Source: Aldrovandia affinis (taxonomy: Eukaryota; Chordata; Actinopteri; Notacanthiformes; Halosauridae). From it: 64,000 nucleotides of DNA. This document shows, in pieces, positions 11,501 through 24,715 of this stretch. The notes beneath the pieces were generated by a model, which made no database searches, had not been told where the DNA came from, and worked only from the letters and a program-made list of their open reading frames with translations. Every line of letters begins with the position of its first letter. Within the stretch, counting starts at the first letter, position 1. Position numbers and translations under genes: made by a program. Location of the stretch: positions 5,536,674-5,600,673 of the forward strand of contig JAINUG010000026.1 in assembly GCA_029706075.1 (NCBI GenBank), in the 5' to 3' direction.

Positions 11501-14500
11501 GCATTTCTTCAGTAAGTATCCAGCTGTATAAATTGATTGTATGTAAAGAAATCTAAACTGTGTCGCTCTGGATAAGAATGTTTGCTAAAGAACATTTTAT
11601 TTTCTAAAAGTTTGGGTAATTAAGACGAAAGCCCACAATGCTGCTTTCTGATAGATGGTGATGTCATAAAGAACATATAACCCTTACCCTCCTGCCTGAT
11701 TCACCAGGGCCGCCTTTCCCTCCATCCAAGCCTGCTTCTCCCTGAGAAACAACAGAGTAATCCTTGAGCCGCCAATTCAACCACTTTCATTTACAAAATG
11801 CCACATTATTTACGTGCATGTTTTTTTAGTAAAAAAAATAAAAATGCAGCCTACAATCAACACACACACACACGTGCGCGCACACACATATACACACACA
11901 CACACACAAACACACTCTAAAAAAGATCCTGGGACATATTAAACTACCACGTGCAAGTGGAAATGTTCCTCAAGTAATCGCAAACAAGAAATGAGAACCC
12001 CCTTGCTGCTGACTGACAATTTGCTAGGCTTGCCGTAACTGAATCTAGCCCTGTGAGGGGGTCTTCTTGAGGTGCTGATGCAGGGGTCTTAATGAATCTT
12101 GCTGATAGACTTATATCTCGTTGACAAAGAACACAAGCAGGTGAAGCAGTTAAAGGTACATTACCGCTGGTCCAACATCGCCTGGGTCTCCCTTTGGTCC
12201 CTTCTTTGTGTTGTCTTGTCCAGTTATGCCCTAAAAAGCAAATGAATGTATCCTCAGGATGTAATACATAATCAAATTTAACACGTAGGTATTGCACGTA
12301 TAACAAAAGTAATTGGCTATGGTACATTTATAAGTCATTGAGATAGTTGGATAAAGTATAAGTATAATATTTAGGTATAATCAATAGCAATTAAAAATAT
12401 ATATAATTTCAGTGTAATTGTTATTTTAATAGGTTTCTGTGTAAGTAGCCAAAACATCTAGGTGAAGCTCAGGGAACTACACTCATTGCAATGTTACCAC
12501 ATCCTTACCATATTACCCCACTATCCTGAGCAGTAGAGTAACTTATGACTGGAATATACACACACACACACACATATATATATATATGCTTTTTGTTTGT
12601 TTTGTATTTTTACTTAGCACATGAATATGAAATAAAAAGGTGTCTTTTTGTTTTAACAGACTATTTTAAATGTTTGAGTTAGTGAAAGACATTACCGAGA
12701 CGATTTGCCTCTTCGTATTCAGCAATACCAAACCTTCCTAGTCTAGTACACTAGTGAGGTGCCTGTGGACCAGCTTGGGTACGTGCATTTAGCTCAAAGC
12801 AGACATGAAGGACTAAATGGTTTGAAACATTTAATATACTCACTGGGTCTCCCCGTAGGCCAGCCTCCCCTCGGTCTCCACTCTGGCCCTTAGCACCTTT
12901 AGGACCCTGAACACAGAAAAACATAATAAGGAAGACCCACAGGTAGGGTACCAATACTATATAATGGCACGTTTGTAAAAAATGCAAGAATGTGTGTTTA
13001 TGTAGGTGGGGAGTGGGGTTGGTGGTCAGATGTCTGCTCACCCTGCTTCCAGGGTTCCCACTGTCTCCTGGAGGTCCTGACACTCCACTTGATCCCTTGG
13101 AAATGAAGGTGGAGTAACCAATTATACTCAATCACTTAAACAAATGGAATTTATGGGAGCAAAGTAAAGTTCACTCTGATATGACGCATGCTGCATTAGC
13201 AGTGACAATGAGCAATGAGCAGGGACGCTACACTGGCTCGATGAGCCATCCTCAAAAAGGTATATAAAAGACTAGTTCATAAGTCATTTTAATCAGTTTT
13301 CAGTCTTTTATAAGGTAGTCCCCTACCTAAATTCATGTCTACATAATTTGAATTCTCATGGACTTGTGGAAGTTTCCTTACCTCCTCTCCATTGATTCCA
13401 TCAAGACCGATTTCTCCAAATTCTCCCTGTTATAAAAAAAACACAACAGAATTGACACCCTTGAGACTGAAGAAAAACAGAAAGAGTTCAAAATAAAAGT
13501 GTGGAGAATGAATTTGCATGCCAGACAAACGTACCTTTTCCCCAGAGTATCCTCGGGAGCCCTGTGTGAGAGAAAACATCAGCATTAGTACTGGGTCCGA
13601 GGACAGGTACATTATCAGTGGAGACAGTGTGATCAGAAGGGTAGAGGGGTCCTCTTTTGGACCCTGCTCTGAGGGTGCTCACCTTGATGCCCCTCTGTCC
13701 CGGACAGCCCTGGAAGCCTTGGGTTCCGTTCACACCCGAGGGACCTCTGTCACCCTATAAGAAGGGAGAATTACATTTAAAATATCAATGTTGAGTAAGT
13801 AAAAAAAAGCAATACAAAAAAAAAAAAAAAAAAAAAACCCTTGTATTTAATATCAAAGGTATAGCTAAATGAAACCCGCTCAGGGTAGGAATTTAAGAGT
13901 GGGGGATTGTTATTCAAATTAAATTAATAAAGCAATATAAAACAGCCCAGGGAAGAAAGATGATTCTTATAAATACCTACAAGAAATAAATAATTAAGTA
14001 AATAGATGGATTGCAAGGGATGAGACGAAGTATAGCGGTAAGAGATGGCTATATGAATTAATATAATCTGAAACAGGGAGGAATAACCCATCCACTGGGA
14101 TTTATAGTTGATGCCTAAGCAGTACAACGAGACCCGTGAAAAAAACTGAGAAATTGAGATGATTGAATGAAAAGAAGAGGAGGCTAAGGTCAGCGGCAGA
14201 ACTGCATGCTAGTTGAGCCTGTGGAATGAAGACAATTATGTGGGGGTGGTCATGGTTATCAAGCATGACATTACTGAAGTAGGAGCCTGGGTTTTGTGTA
14301 AAATGAGCTATGTGAAGGAGGGAGGTGCCGTGATTCTTTCCCTGGGCTCCCCAGACCAAGCGGGTGAATAGGAAGGATGCAATCAGAATTCACAGATTAT
14401 CGTAATTAATTTAGGTGCACTTACAGGACCACCTTCATCTCCCGGATGTCCTCTGTAGCCCAGCCCTCCTGGTCCACCCTGGCAGGAAAGAAAACCGCAA

Positions 14501-17500
14501 TGAACCCTTTTGTTTACTGAACTTTGTTTAGATTTCCCATAAACTGCTCTGCAATTTTGCAATGGCCATCCTGTAACACAGCTAAACGAGCACATAGAGA
14601 AACAAATGGACAGACAGGCAGACACACATGGCAAACAATTAAAGAAACAAACAAGAAACACTAATAACCTTAGTTCCTGGAACTCCGACACCTCCGCGAT
14701 CCCCTCTCTGTCCAGTACACTTGCATGGTACGGAGCAGCATTCTCTTTCTGCAATGTTATCCTGATAATACAAATCGATGGTCAGACACAACCGACCCCT
14801 GGAGGAACCAACCAAGCACATCTATTGCCGAGGTGTCCTGGGTGCTAAGTGTTTCTGCGCTTGTCTTATTGCTGCTAAAGTCATCCCTTTTCCATCAACC
14901 AAGTCATTTCACCATTAGGTGCCCTCCATCGGCCCCACTGCATGTAATATAGGTGTGGAAAAAAAACATGTCATCAAGATCAGGAGTACCAACAAGCACA
15001 TAGAGTATTAGGTCAAGGACTGAATCATTTGTTACTGTGTCTGGCATTGTGTTTTTATTCTTGAGCATTTGATAAAGCTGAATGTGACCTGTATTGGTAC
15101 GTACAATCACAAGCACATCATCATTTCTGATAGAATAAATTCTCAAAAATAGATTTTCTCTCTGAAGTAGCTGAGTGCTCGGTGTGTGCATGTGTATACC
15201 CGAGTTCAGTGAGTGTGTGTACATGTTCTTGTGTGTATACCATGCATGTGTGTGTGCATATGTCTCTGAGTGCAGTGTGTTTGTGTGTGTGCAGTTTTTA
15301 TATTTGCATCTGTGTGAATGTAGTGTGTGTGTTTGTGTCTGTCAGTGTGTGTTTGTGTCCGTGTGAATATCTGAATGTAGTGTTTGTGTGTGTGTCCCAT
15401 TGCAGTGTGTGTGTGTGTGTGTGTGTGAGAGAGACCACTCACCAGCTCCTCCAGAAGCTCGTAGTCGAGGTCCAGCAAGTTGACACGCAGAGGTCTGGTG
15501 TATCTGAAGCCACGGCCAAACTCCAGCAGCACAGCATCCTCAAACCGAGGAACTCTCTCCAGACCAACCAGGATAAAACTGTTCACGCCTGCCAGCACAT
15601 ATCACATACAGTTTACAGGTATTGGCTATGACAATATCTTCTGCATAGCAAGCCTTTGAAAATTACAATCTAAATGGGGTGATGATGCTCAATCCCACAA
15701 AAATGTTCAAACTCATTTTAAGGGATGGTGAAGGATGTTTATCAACAAGTAACTTGGCTTAGTTTCACCACTGGAAAAGCAACGCTTAAACAGATCCTTA
15801 GTCAACAGAAGTCTTAATGTGTTCGAACAATACAAAAAACACACATTTTTAAGATCACGTTTAAGAGTTTTTCCTTACAAAACGACACACACAATTTATT
15901 TCTTTGAAAAATGAAAAAACCTCCCCTTTAATTACTTTTATCAAAGCCTGACCATAATACATCAATGAATCAATTGTATTGCATATGCATTTTCAGTCAG
16001 TAGCTCACGTATGAACCAGTGTAAAATGCTACATTGTAAAATGTTTTTTGTGTGTCTATTATATGTCCTCGCCATGGTTGTGTGGCCAAGATGACATAGA
16101 ATTTCTCTACTGGGATTAATAAGGTATAACTTAATCTAACCTAATGCTTATGCACTATGGTTTAGTGTGTGGGGCAAATGGCTGAAAGTAACAAGGATCC
16201 TCCTTTACCTGACAGGCGGAGAGCCTCCATACGCTCCTTCATCTGTGCAAACTGTCCATCCAGACCATCTGTCAGGTGAATCACAACCTAAACATTTGTT
16301 TTAGGAGAAAGAAAAAAGCAACACCACCATTTTATTTTCACTCTTTTAACGAATACGTGACAAGCAAACCACGTCACCTTGTTCGCTATTCGTAAAGGTA
16401 CCCAAAAACCGAAAGAGGAAAAAACGCGCGCGGATGCACCTTGACAACGTCTGTGGCTCTGCCCCGGAAGCGGGCGCTGTAGGCGTCGATGGTCTTTGCA
16501 TTGAGGACATAGGGGCCGCGGCTGCGGAGGGCTTTGAAAGAGTCGAAGAGCTGGGCGTGGTTATCCGTGAAGTCCAATTGGACAGGCTCGGAGGCAGAGT
16601 CCATGGCCAGGATGCCGACCTGCACGGAAGGAACCTGACCGGATGAGCAGCTAACGCTTTGCATCTGTGTGAGCCTCTGGAGGATGGCGCCCATCTTGGA
16701 TTCCAGAACCCTCTGAGCGGCAAAGATGTTCTGTGCCGACACGTCGAAGCCGATCAACACCTCCAGTTTGCAGGCTGACAGGAGACAGCGAAAGAGAGTG
16801 GTTAAAATATGAATCTGCAATTTTATCTTTTGAATTATCATGCTTTTTATATGCTGCACATACATTGTAGGGCATTACTTTGTGTTGAAACGGGTACTTG
16901 TTCAAAATGATGTGCTATTTCCATCAGTGCCACGGAAATTGCATTCTTTTCTGTCTGTTGTGTTTAACTGCTTAGGAATAAATTGTACAGTATGGTCATG
17001 CAGTTTACAGGTGTGTCATATGCATTCAAACATTCAGGTTGTAGTATCTCAGCGTTCTATCCAGTAAAGGGTTTGGAACACTGTGATGTGATTGACCAAA
17101 ATATTCAAAGGAATCCATTGCTGCCCATCTGTTAGGAGCGCTATTCTCACATGACATGCCTAGAGCCTTACAATAAACAATTACAAAATAAACAGACGGT
17201 ATTCTTGTAAAAAAGGCACACAAGTTATTTCATTAAAAATGGGATAAATGTTCTTTTTAAAGTTAAAAGCAAAGTAAAAGTAGTATTGGCCAAAATCAAG
17301 TCCTATTGACAATATTCCTTTGAAGAGGATAAGAGGAAATGGATAGAGATTCTGGGTACTGTGAGATGTACCTTAACAATAATAAAAACAACTACAAGAC
17401 AACAAGAACAGGCACTGTTTGGAAACTATTTTGGCGGATCTATTAGATACTTTTGACCTAGTACAAAAGTACAATATTGCAGTTACATTGGGGATTGCTG

Positions 17501-20500
17501 CTGATCAGTCGGGGACACTAACTTTTCCTTGAACCGCTTGGATAATGGAAGTGAAAACCTATCCTATTGTCTTACCTCTTGTGAGTTCCGTTACCCCCGT
17601 GCAGAGTTTGATGCCTTTCACCTCATCGTCCAGAGTCTCCAAGATCTGCTCGTTTAGCTCAGAGAGCTCCTGGAAAGTGCTGGCTCTGGCCACGGTGGTC
17701 GGCTCACTCCCGAGGTTGTTGATCTCGTCCTCGATGTCGCCCACCCCTACGGCGTAGATTCGAACCCCTGTCGCTCTGAGCCCCAGGGCGGCTGACTTCC
17801 CGTCATCCTGAGATCTCCCGCCTGTGACGATCATCAGAATCTGGGGGACGCCCTCATCTTTCCTGCTCCCCTTCTCTCTGATAAAGTGGTTCTCCTGTAC
17901 GTGCTTTATGGCAGCGCCGGTGTTAATCCTCCGACCTCCTTTGTATTCCGTCCTGCTGATGGCTTCGATGATATCATCTTTGTTCTTGTATGTGTTGAGG
18001 TAGAACACGTCCGTCACGTCCGTGGCGTAGTATGCCAGGCCGAATTGCAGGTTGTCCCTCTCGGTGTAAAAGAGATCAATGAGGTTCAGGATGAACTCCA
18101 TGACTTCTTTGAAATTCTCCCGGCCAAGGTTAATTGAACCGTCCACCAAAAATACAATGTCAGCCAATTTAGGATTTGGAGGAGCTGAGGTTAAGGAAGA
18201 AAGGGGGGGGGAGACAGAGAGGCAGAGGGCAAGAGAATTAAACAGTGTAGTACTTAATATAGGTCTTATTTTTGTCCCTGTGACCGATATAAAACAAAAG
18301 GTGACCTAGTTTTTCTGTGCAGGCCCCTGAACTTTGCACAAAATATCTATTAAGTAGATATATTACTAATAAGTCCAATTTAAAACCCTTTTTTTTAAAC
18401 TTCCTTAGAATTCCTGTTCTTGTTAATTTTATGGCATTACCTGTATTTGATTTAAGTACTGCATCACACTAGCCCACTTTTAACCACTTGTACTATTTTA
18501 ACAGCTTATTTGAACTACCATGCCACATTCATTTCTATTTTATTTTATTATTATTATAATTACTTTTACTTTGTGTTATTTGAGTTGGAAATTTGCTTTG
18601 AACATCATGGAAAATTATTATTATATTATTATTATTATTACTAAGAAGAAGAAGAAGAACGTACCTGGGTCTATAAGATATGGATCTGTGGGTTTCTCTT
18701 CTTGCATTGTCCCATTGAGTCTTGCAATGAACCTGTCCTGAATGCTGGGCAGCCCTGGGAAGCTGGGCACCTGGAGGACATCGGCAGAGGAGGTGGCAAT
18801 CTGAGTGAGCTGCCTGGAGTCAGCGCCGCCGGCACCGATACCAATGCAGTTGACCCGTGATCCCTTGAGCAGCGGACCGTAAAATGAGACGTCTGACGGG
18901 GACCTTCCCCCGGTGAGCACCACCAAGTGCTGGGAGGCATCGGTATGCCTGACACCCGCCGCAGATTTAAGCTCATTTCTGATCACATACTCGATGGCTT
19001 CAGCCAGGTCGGCGGACCGCCCACCCATGTAGCGGAGCCTCTTGACTGCAGATAAAACAGCAGCCTTGTTGTTGTGGGAGTTGAGAGAGAACTCTGTCTG
19101 TTGCCTGTCGCTGTACTGAACAACGGCCACACGGACCTGGTCAGGCTGGATGTCCAGTTGCTGGAGCACCTTTAGTATGAAGTCCCGGATGTGGGCGATA
19201 CCATTGGTGCCCACGCTGTCTGATGAGTCAATGAGGAAAACAATGTCCTTTTTCCCAAGATGGGCAAGACCTAGCGTGAACAACAAAAGACAATGTTACG
19301 AGTGAAGCAAAAGCAAAAGTTTTTCCAAAAAATGAAAAAAAAACGACATTAAACTAATTCTGTACCTTTGACTAAACCTAAAATTGTAAACAAATATTCA
19401 AGTTACACTGCTGCAAACAACATTTTGTAGCCTTTTTGTAGTACATTTGTAAAACGTTATCATACCTATATCCACTGGAATGTAACTGGAAGAGATATCT
19501 GTTGTTGTCAAGGTGCTCACTGGGGCCAAAAGTTGTTGCTCAATACTGGGGAGTTCTTGAAAATCTCTGACTATGAAGGTGTATTCCGGTTTCAGAGATA
19601 TGAGCCTCAGCTCGTCTGCGTTGGCATTTTTTGCTCCAATGGCAAGCGGAGCCACCAGGCTTAACTTCAGCTGATTAGCTGGCCCGGAGACGTCATCTGA
19701 AGACTTGCCACCAGTGACTAGGACAAGGAACTGGGGGACCCCCTCTTCGATTCTGCTGCCCGCTGACCTCTGATAGATGTTTTTGGAAACCCAGTCCAAA
19801 GCTCGGCCCGTGTTCAGTCTGTTTCCTCCCTTGTTCCTTATTTTCCGGACTGCACCTCGCACCTCCTCCTTGGTCGAATGCTCATTGAGGAGGAACTCCA
19901 CCTTGGGTTCGTCACTGTATTGGACTACAGAGATCCTCACTCCCTCCAGGCCCACATCCAGCTTTTCAACCACTCTCCCGATCATGTCTCGGATGCTGGG
20001 GAAATCGCTGCGCACTGCGGTGGTTCCATCAATAAGGAAAACCACGTCCCTCTTGTCTCCAGGTGCTGTAACTGCATGACAGATAACATTTTTGTTTATG
20101 CTGAATATATTTTGAATGTTTCAAACATGCGGGTATGGCTAGCTGGTACAACTGAGAGCTTACTTGATCTTTTTCACATTTGAACACAGTGTTAATTTGG
20201 GGATTTTCCCATTAGGTTCTAAAATCTTATCCACTTAAGAAATGATCCTGGTCATTGATCACCCTGTTACACTGAGAATGATAGCAATAATAACAACAAT
20301 TATTCACTATAACAACAAAAGGAAAGCACTCAAATTCAAATGAATGGAGCTGGTCATATTACTACAACTATAAAATAGTGATAAATAAAATGACAATAAC
20401 GTTGATAACAAGGCAGTGCAATTAAAAAAAATATGCGGAAGACATGACACAGTAATTAAAAGTAATTGATTGACAAATGTGTTCATGGAAATATACATTC

Positions 20501-23500
20501 TCTCGTGTGACTGATAGCAAAGACCAGTCTACTATTTTATAGTTTAGTTTATAGTTGTGATTGTGTGACTGTGTTTTAAAAGTACCCAAAAAGAGATTTT
20601 CTCACCTGAGATTGTTGGGTACACAGGTTGCATTCGGCTAATTTCATCATTGGACAGTTCTGTCAGGGAGGAGATGAGACCCTCCTGGACGGTATATAGG
20701 CCAGGGAAATCATCAATAGTGTAAGAGAAGTTTGGAACATAGGAAACTAATTGAAGCTCATGGGTATCTACATCTCTGGTTCCAATACTGAAAGGGACCA
20801 CCCCTGACTGCTTTAAGGCCGTAGCTGAACCTCTAATATCATCTGAAGATCTGCCACCTGAGACCACAATCACAAACTGTGGAACACCCTCCGGCCTTCT
20901 ACCACCACGTCCAGGGTTTAAGGCATCCCGGCTAACAAACTCTAGAGCCCTCCCCAAATTACGCTGCCTACCCCCTTTGTGGCTCAGTCCTATGATGCTA
21001 TTTAAAACGCCTTCCTTGGTCGTATGGGAGTTTAGGTCAATGTCCCCCCTTGAATCATCACTGTACTGAACTACACCGATCCGGATTCTGTTCTCCCCAA
21101 TGTTGAGATTTTCCACAACCCTTCGGATGAATTCCTTGATGATTGGGAAATGCTGTGTCGTGGCGTCAGAACCGTCAACCAGGAAGACGACATCCTTCTT
21201 CGGACCCTGGGTCGCAGCTGAAGGGAAAAAAGCAAAATATTCTATTACCCTACAATCACAGACAAATATTCAACCAGAAAACGTTCTGGACAATTCCAGG
21301 GACATTTTAAAACATTCACAAGACTCAAAATCAATCTGGTTCATTTTCATTGCAGTTTCTGATTATTTTAATCACATTAACATAGTGTAGCAAACACTGC
21401 ATATTTCACCGGCTCTTTATTAATGAAATCAGACCAAAAAATACAATATGAACTTCCAGACCCATAAGAGCTTTCTGTACTGCACTGGAATGTATGCCTA
21501 GTAGGGATGTTAATGATTAATCAATGATTGATTCATCGCCGTTAAGAATTTGATCGATCAAGCATATCAAATTAATGATTATGTATCACAGCACAGCGGA
21601 GTTATCCAATAGCACAAACTCTAGTGAGTGTAATAATATTGCTTTGAAACAACAGTTAAAACCTTGTTGATTTTATAAAATATATCTAGCAATATTTCAC
21701 AAAAGAAACAATTTAAGACAAAACACAGCTTTTACACGTTACCTCAGCCGACATTGGCGTGATCACTTGAATTCACTAAGCACACCTAACGTTATTTCCT
21801 CATTTCTCAGAGTTTTTGGTGAAATCTTTTTTTTGGCACAACAGTATTTATGCATCCCCGGGACATCGGTTCTGTCAGAATGGGTGTTCTCAGTGGCTTG
21901 TCTTACTGTAAACAAGCTGTGCACATGGCTCACCCCTGAACATGTGGATATACTTATATTCTTAAATAAAAACCAGTAAGGGGACAAGTCGGGACTCGAA
22001 AGTTAGGAGGTAGGCTTTTTTTTCAAGTTGCCAAGCCTCTGCTGTCGGACAGCCCTTTTAATTTCAAAAGGAATATTGTTTTCATTGTTCATTGTTTCAT
22101 TACTGAATGGTGTTCATTTCCTTCATAATTCTTATTGTTTTATGCTGTTAAAATAGGCCTGTGTCTCAAAGGTTGACTAAAGCTTTGTTTTAGGAAAATA
22201 AATGTGCATTTTGTATTCTTTGTCATATGCTACATTTTGCATTCTTTTTTAAAAAGATTAATCAATTAATTGTTTGTTAACGTGGGCGACAATGGATCAA
22301 GGAAATTTCTTAAAATGAGCATCCCTAATGCCTAGGATATTCCTTTTTTTGTTATTAGTATTCAAGTACATCTACTGTTCCTGGTTGTCATTTATGCAAT
22401 ACCTGCAAATGTCAATGCATTTCTTAAAGGTAATATTGAGGGGGGAAAATGGAGATCAGCACAATCCGAATGGCACAATCCCACCCATACGTTTTGGAAA
22501 AAATACTTTCCCCACAAAATCCTAAAATTCTGTCTGAAATATAAAAAGTAAAATGAAATTGACATTAAGTCTTCCCCTAAATTAAATACATGGATTGATT
22601 GTTCCTTAACAAAAATATGTATTTTTTCTCCTAATTCTGAAGAAAAAGGCTGGCCACCACTCATGAATGGACCCAAGAGAAGTCCCTTAAAAGATTATTT
22701 CATGATAGTAAAGTATTATTTTAGAAACACAAACTGAGTTGTCTCTCTTAAGATATTAAACTAAGAGTACTATATGAGTATTACAGTTACAAATCACAGC
22801 AGGCTTCAATTTAAAGGAGGAAATTGTGGATCGACATTCCATGTTTAAAAGAGGAATGTATGAAAGTTAATAATGGCTGAAAAGTTGCATACTTACCAGT
22901 GAATGCAGATCTTCTTAATGTGGATAACACGTCTATTAAGACATTTGGAAGCTCTCCAAAGTCAATGACTGAGAAAACATAACTCAAATTATATGAAATT
23001 GTTGGAAGTTCCATAGGATTGATGTTCCTGGTTCCAATCGCAATACATGCAATTCCACGCCTTTTCAGGGCAGCGGCTGGTTGAATAACATCATCACTGG
23101 ACGTTCCACCAGTAAGAAATATCAGAATTTGAGGAACACCCACAAGGCGTCTACCTCCAGCGGAAGCAGTAAATACATCTCTATCAACAAACTGGAGGGC
23201 TGCCCCAGTGTTACGGGGCCTTCCTCCTCTGTGTCTGAGAGTTCGTATTTTGTTAATGATACTGTCTTTTGTTGAATATGTATTTAGGTAGAAATTAACT
23301 GCTGGATCCCTACTGTACTGAACTACTGCTACTCTGTCTTTGTTTTCTGCCACTTTGAGGTTCTCCACCACCCTGCGAGTGAAGTCGCGCATTGCAGGGA
23401 ATCCACTTCGACTGCCATCAGAACCGTCAAGGAGAAACACGATGTCTCTTCGATCCATTCCAGATTCCACTAGAGAGAACATTACATAAGTGACTCGTAT

Positions 23501-24677
23501 AAGATATATAAAATCATCGATGTATCGAGACCAATTCTTCAAAGAGGCAAAACATGCTCATGCCTTCTGGTATAGAAATTGGCAATCAAAGACCATTCTG
23601 AAGAAGCAGAGGAGGTGATGTCCAAAACATCATTCATGAAAGCAAGTGTCACGAAGAACTGCATATAGAAGCAAGTCCAGAAAAAAAAAATCAGGAAAAT
23701 TCTGACATTTTCCAAAAATGAGAGGGATATTGTAGCAAGAAAAATGTCAAGGTGAAACAGCAGCAGCTGTACATGCAACATCAGTTGCAAATGTTGAATT
23801 TGCATCAGTTGAAAAGTCATTCATTGTTCTCATTTTGGGGAACAATGCAGTGGTGAGACTGGAAAGATATTACAAGATTTCAAAATGAAATCTTGAGCAT
23901 CAGAAAATATCTTAAAGAAGAAATGTCTATCCTTACCCAAAATGCCTGCACGTCTCTCATAAGTTACTGTGAGCAATGATGAAAACAGCTGTTGTTGCAG
24001 ATTTAAGAGTTCAGAAAAATCCTCAAAAGAAAACGCAAAAGTGGAATTAAATGAAAGTCTCTGAAGCTCTTCGAGGTCTGCATTTTTTGACCCAATAGCC
24101 AACACCACAACTCCTGATCTCCTTGCAGCATTTGCTGCAATTTCAAAGTCATCGCTAGATCTTCCGAGAGTCAACATGACTAATATCTGTGGAACCCCTA
24201 AAAGTCGTCTGCTCCCAGAAGAAGCGGTAAAGATGTTATCTCTAACAAAATGGATAGCTGCCCCAGTGTTGCGAGGTCTTCCTCCTTTGTGCTTCAGAGA
24301 CCTTATTGAATTTAGAACATCAGTTTTTGTTGAGTATGTATTGAGAGAAAAAAATACAATTGGATCACCACTGAACTGTACCACCGCAACTTGGTCCATG
24401 CTGTCATCCAAACTGAGTTTTTCCACTACTACTTGAAGAAAGCTTTTCATTGCTTGGAATCCACTCCTCGAGCTGTCGGAACCATCCACCAGAAATACAA
24501 TGTCTCTTTTGGGCATTTGAGTCCCAGCTGGGAAAGGCATTAGATACAATATTAAAGAAATATCATCAATAAATGTGTTGATTGTCCTAAACGTTTTCCC
24601 CCAAAAATCTAGATCATAAATCTGGATTGGAAACCTTCAGCCGGAAAGGCTGCTCCATAAGAATTATATACATGCAG

Positions 24678-24715
<38 letters not shown>

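Noticed and set aside
15182-15631. Cys/Val-rich open frame on the plus strand
   Set aside because: It arises from a TG repeat and the reverse of a col6a3 exon.
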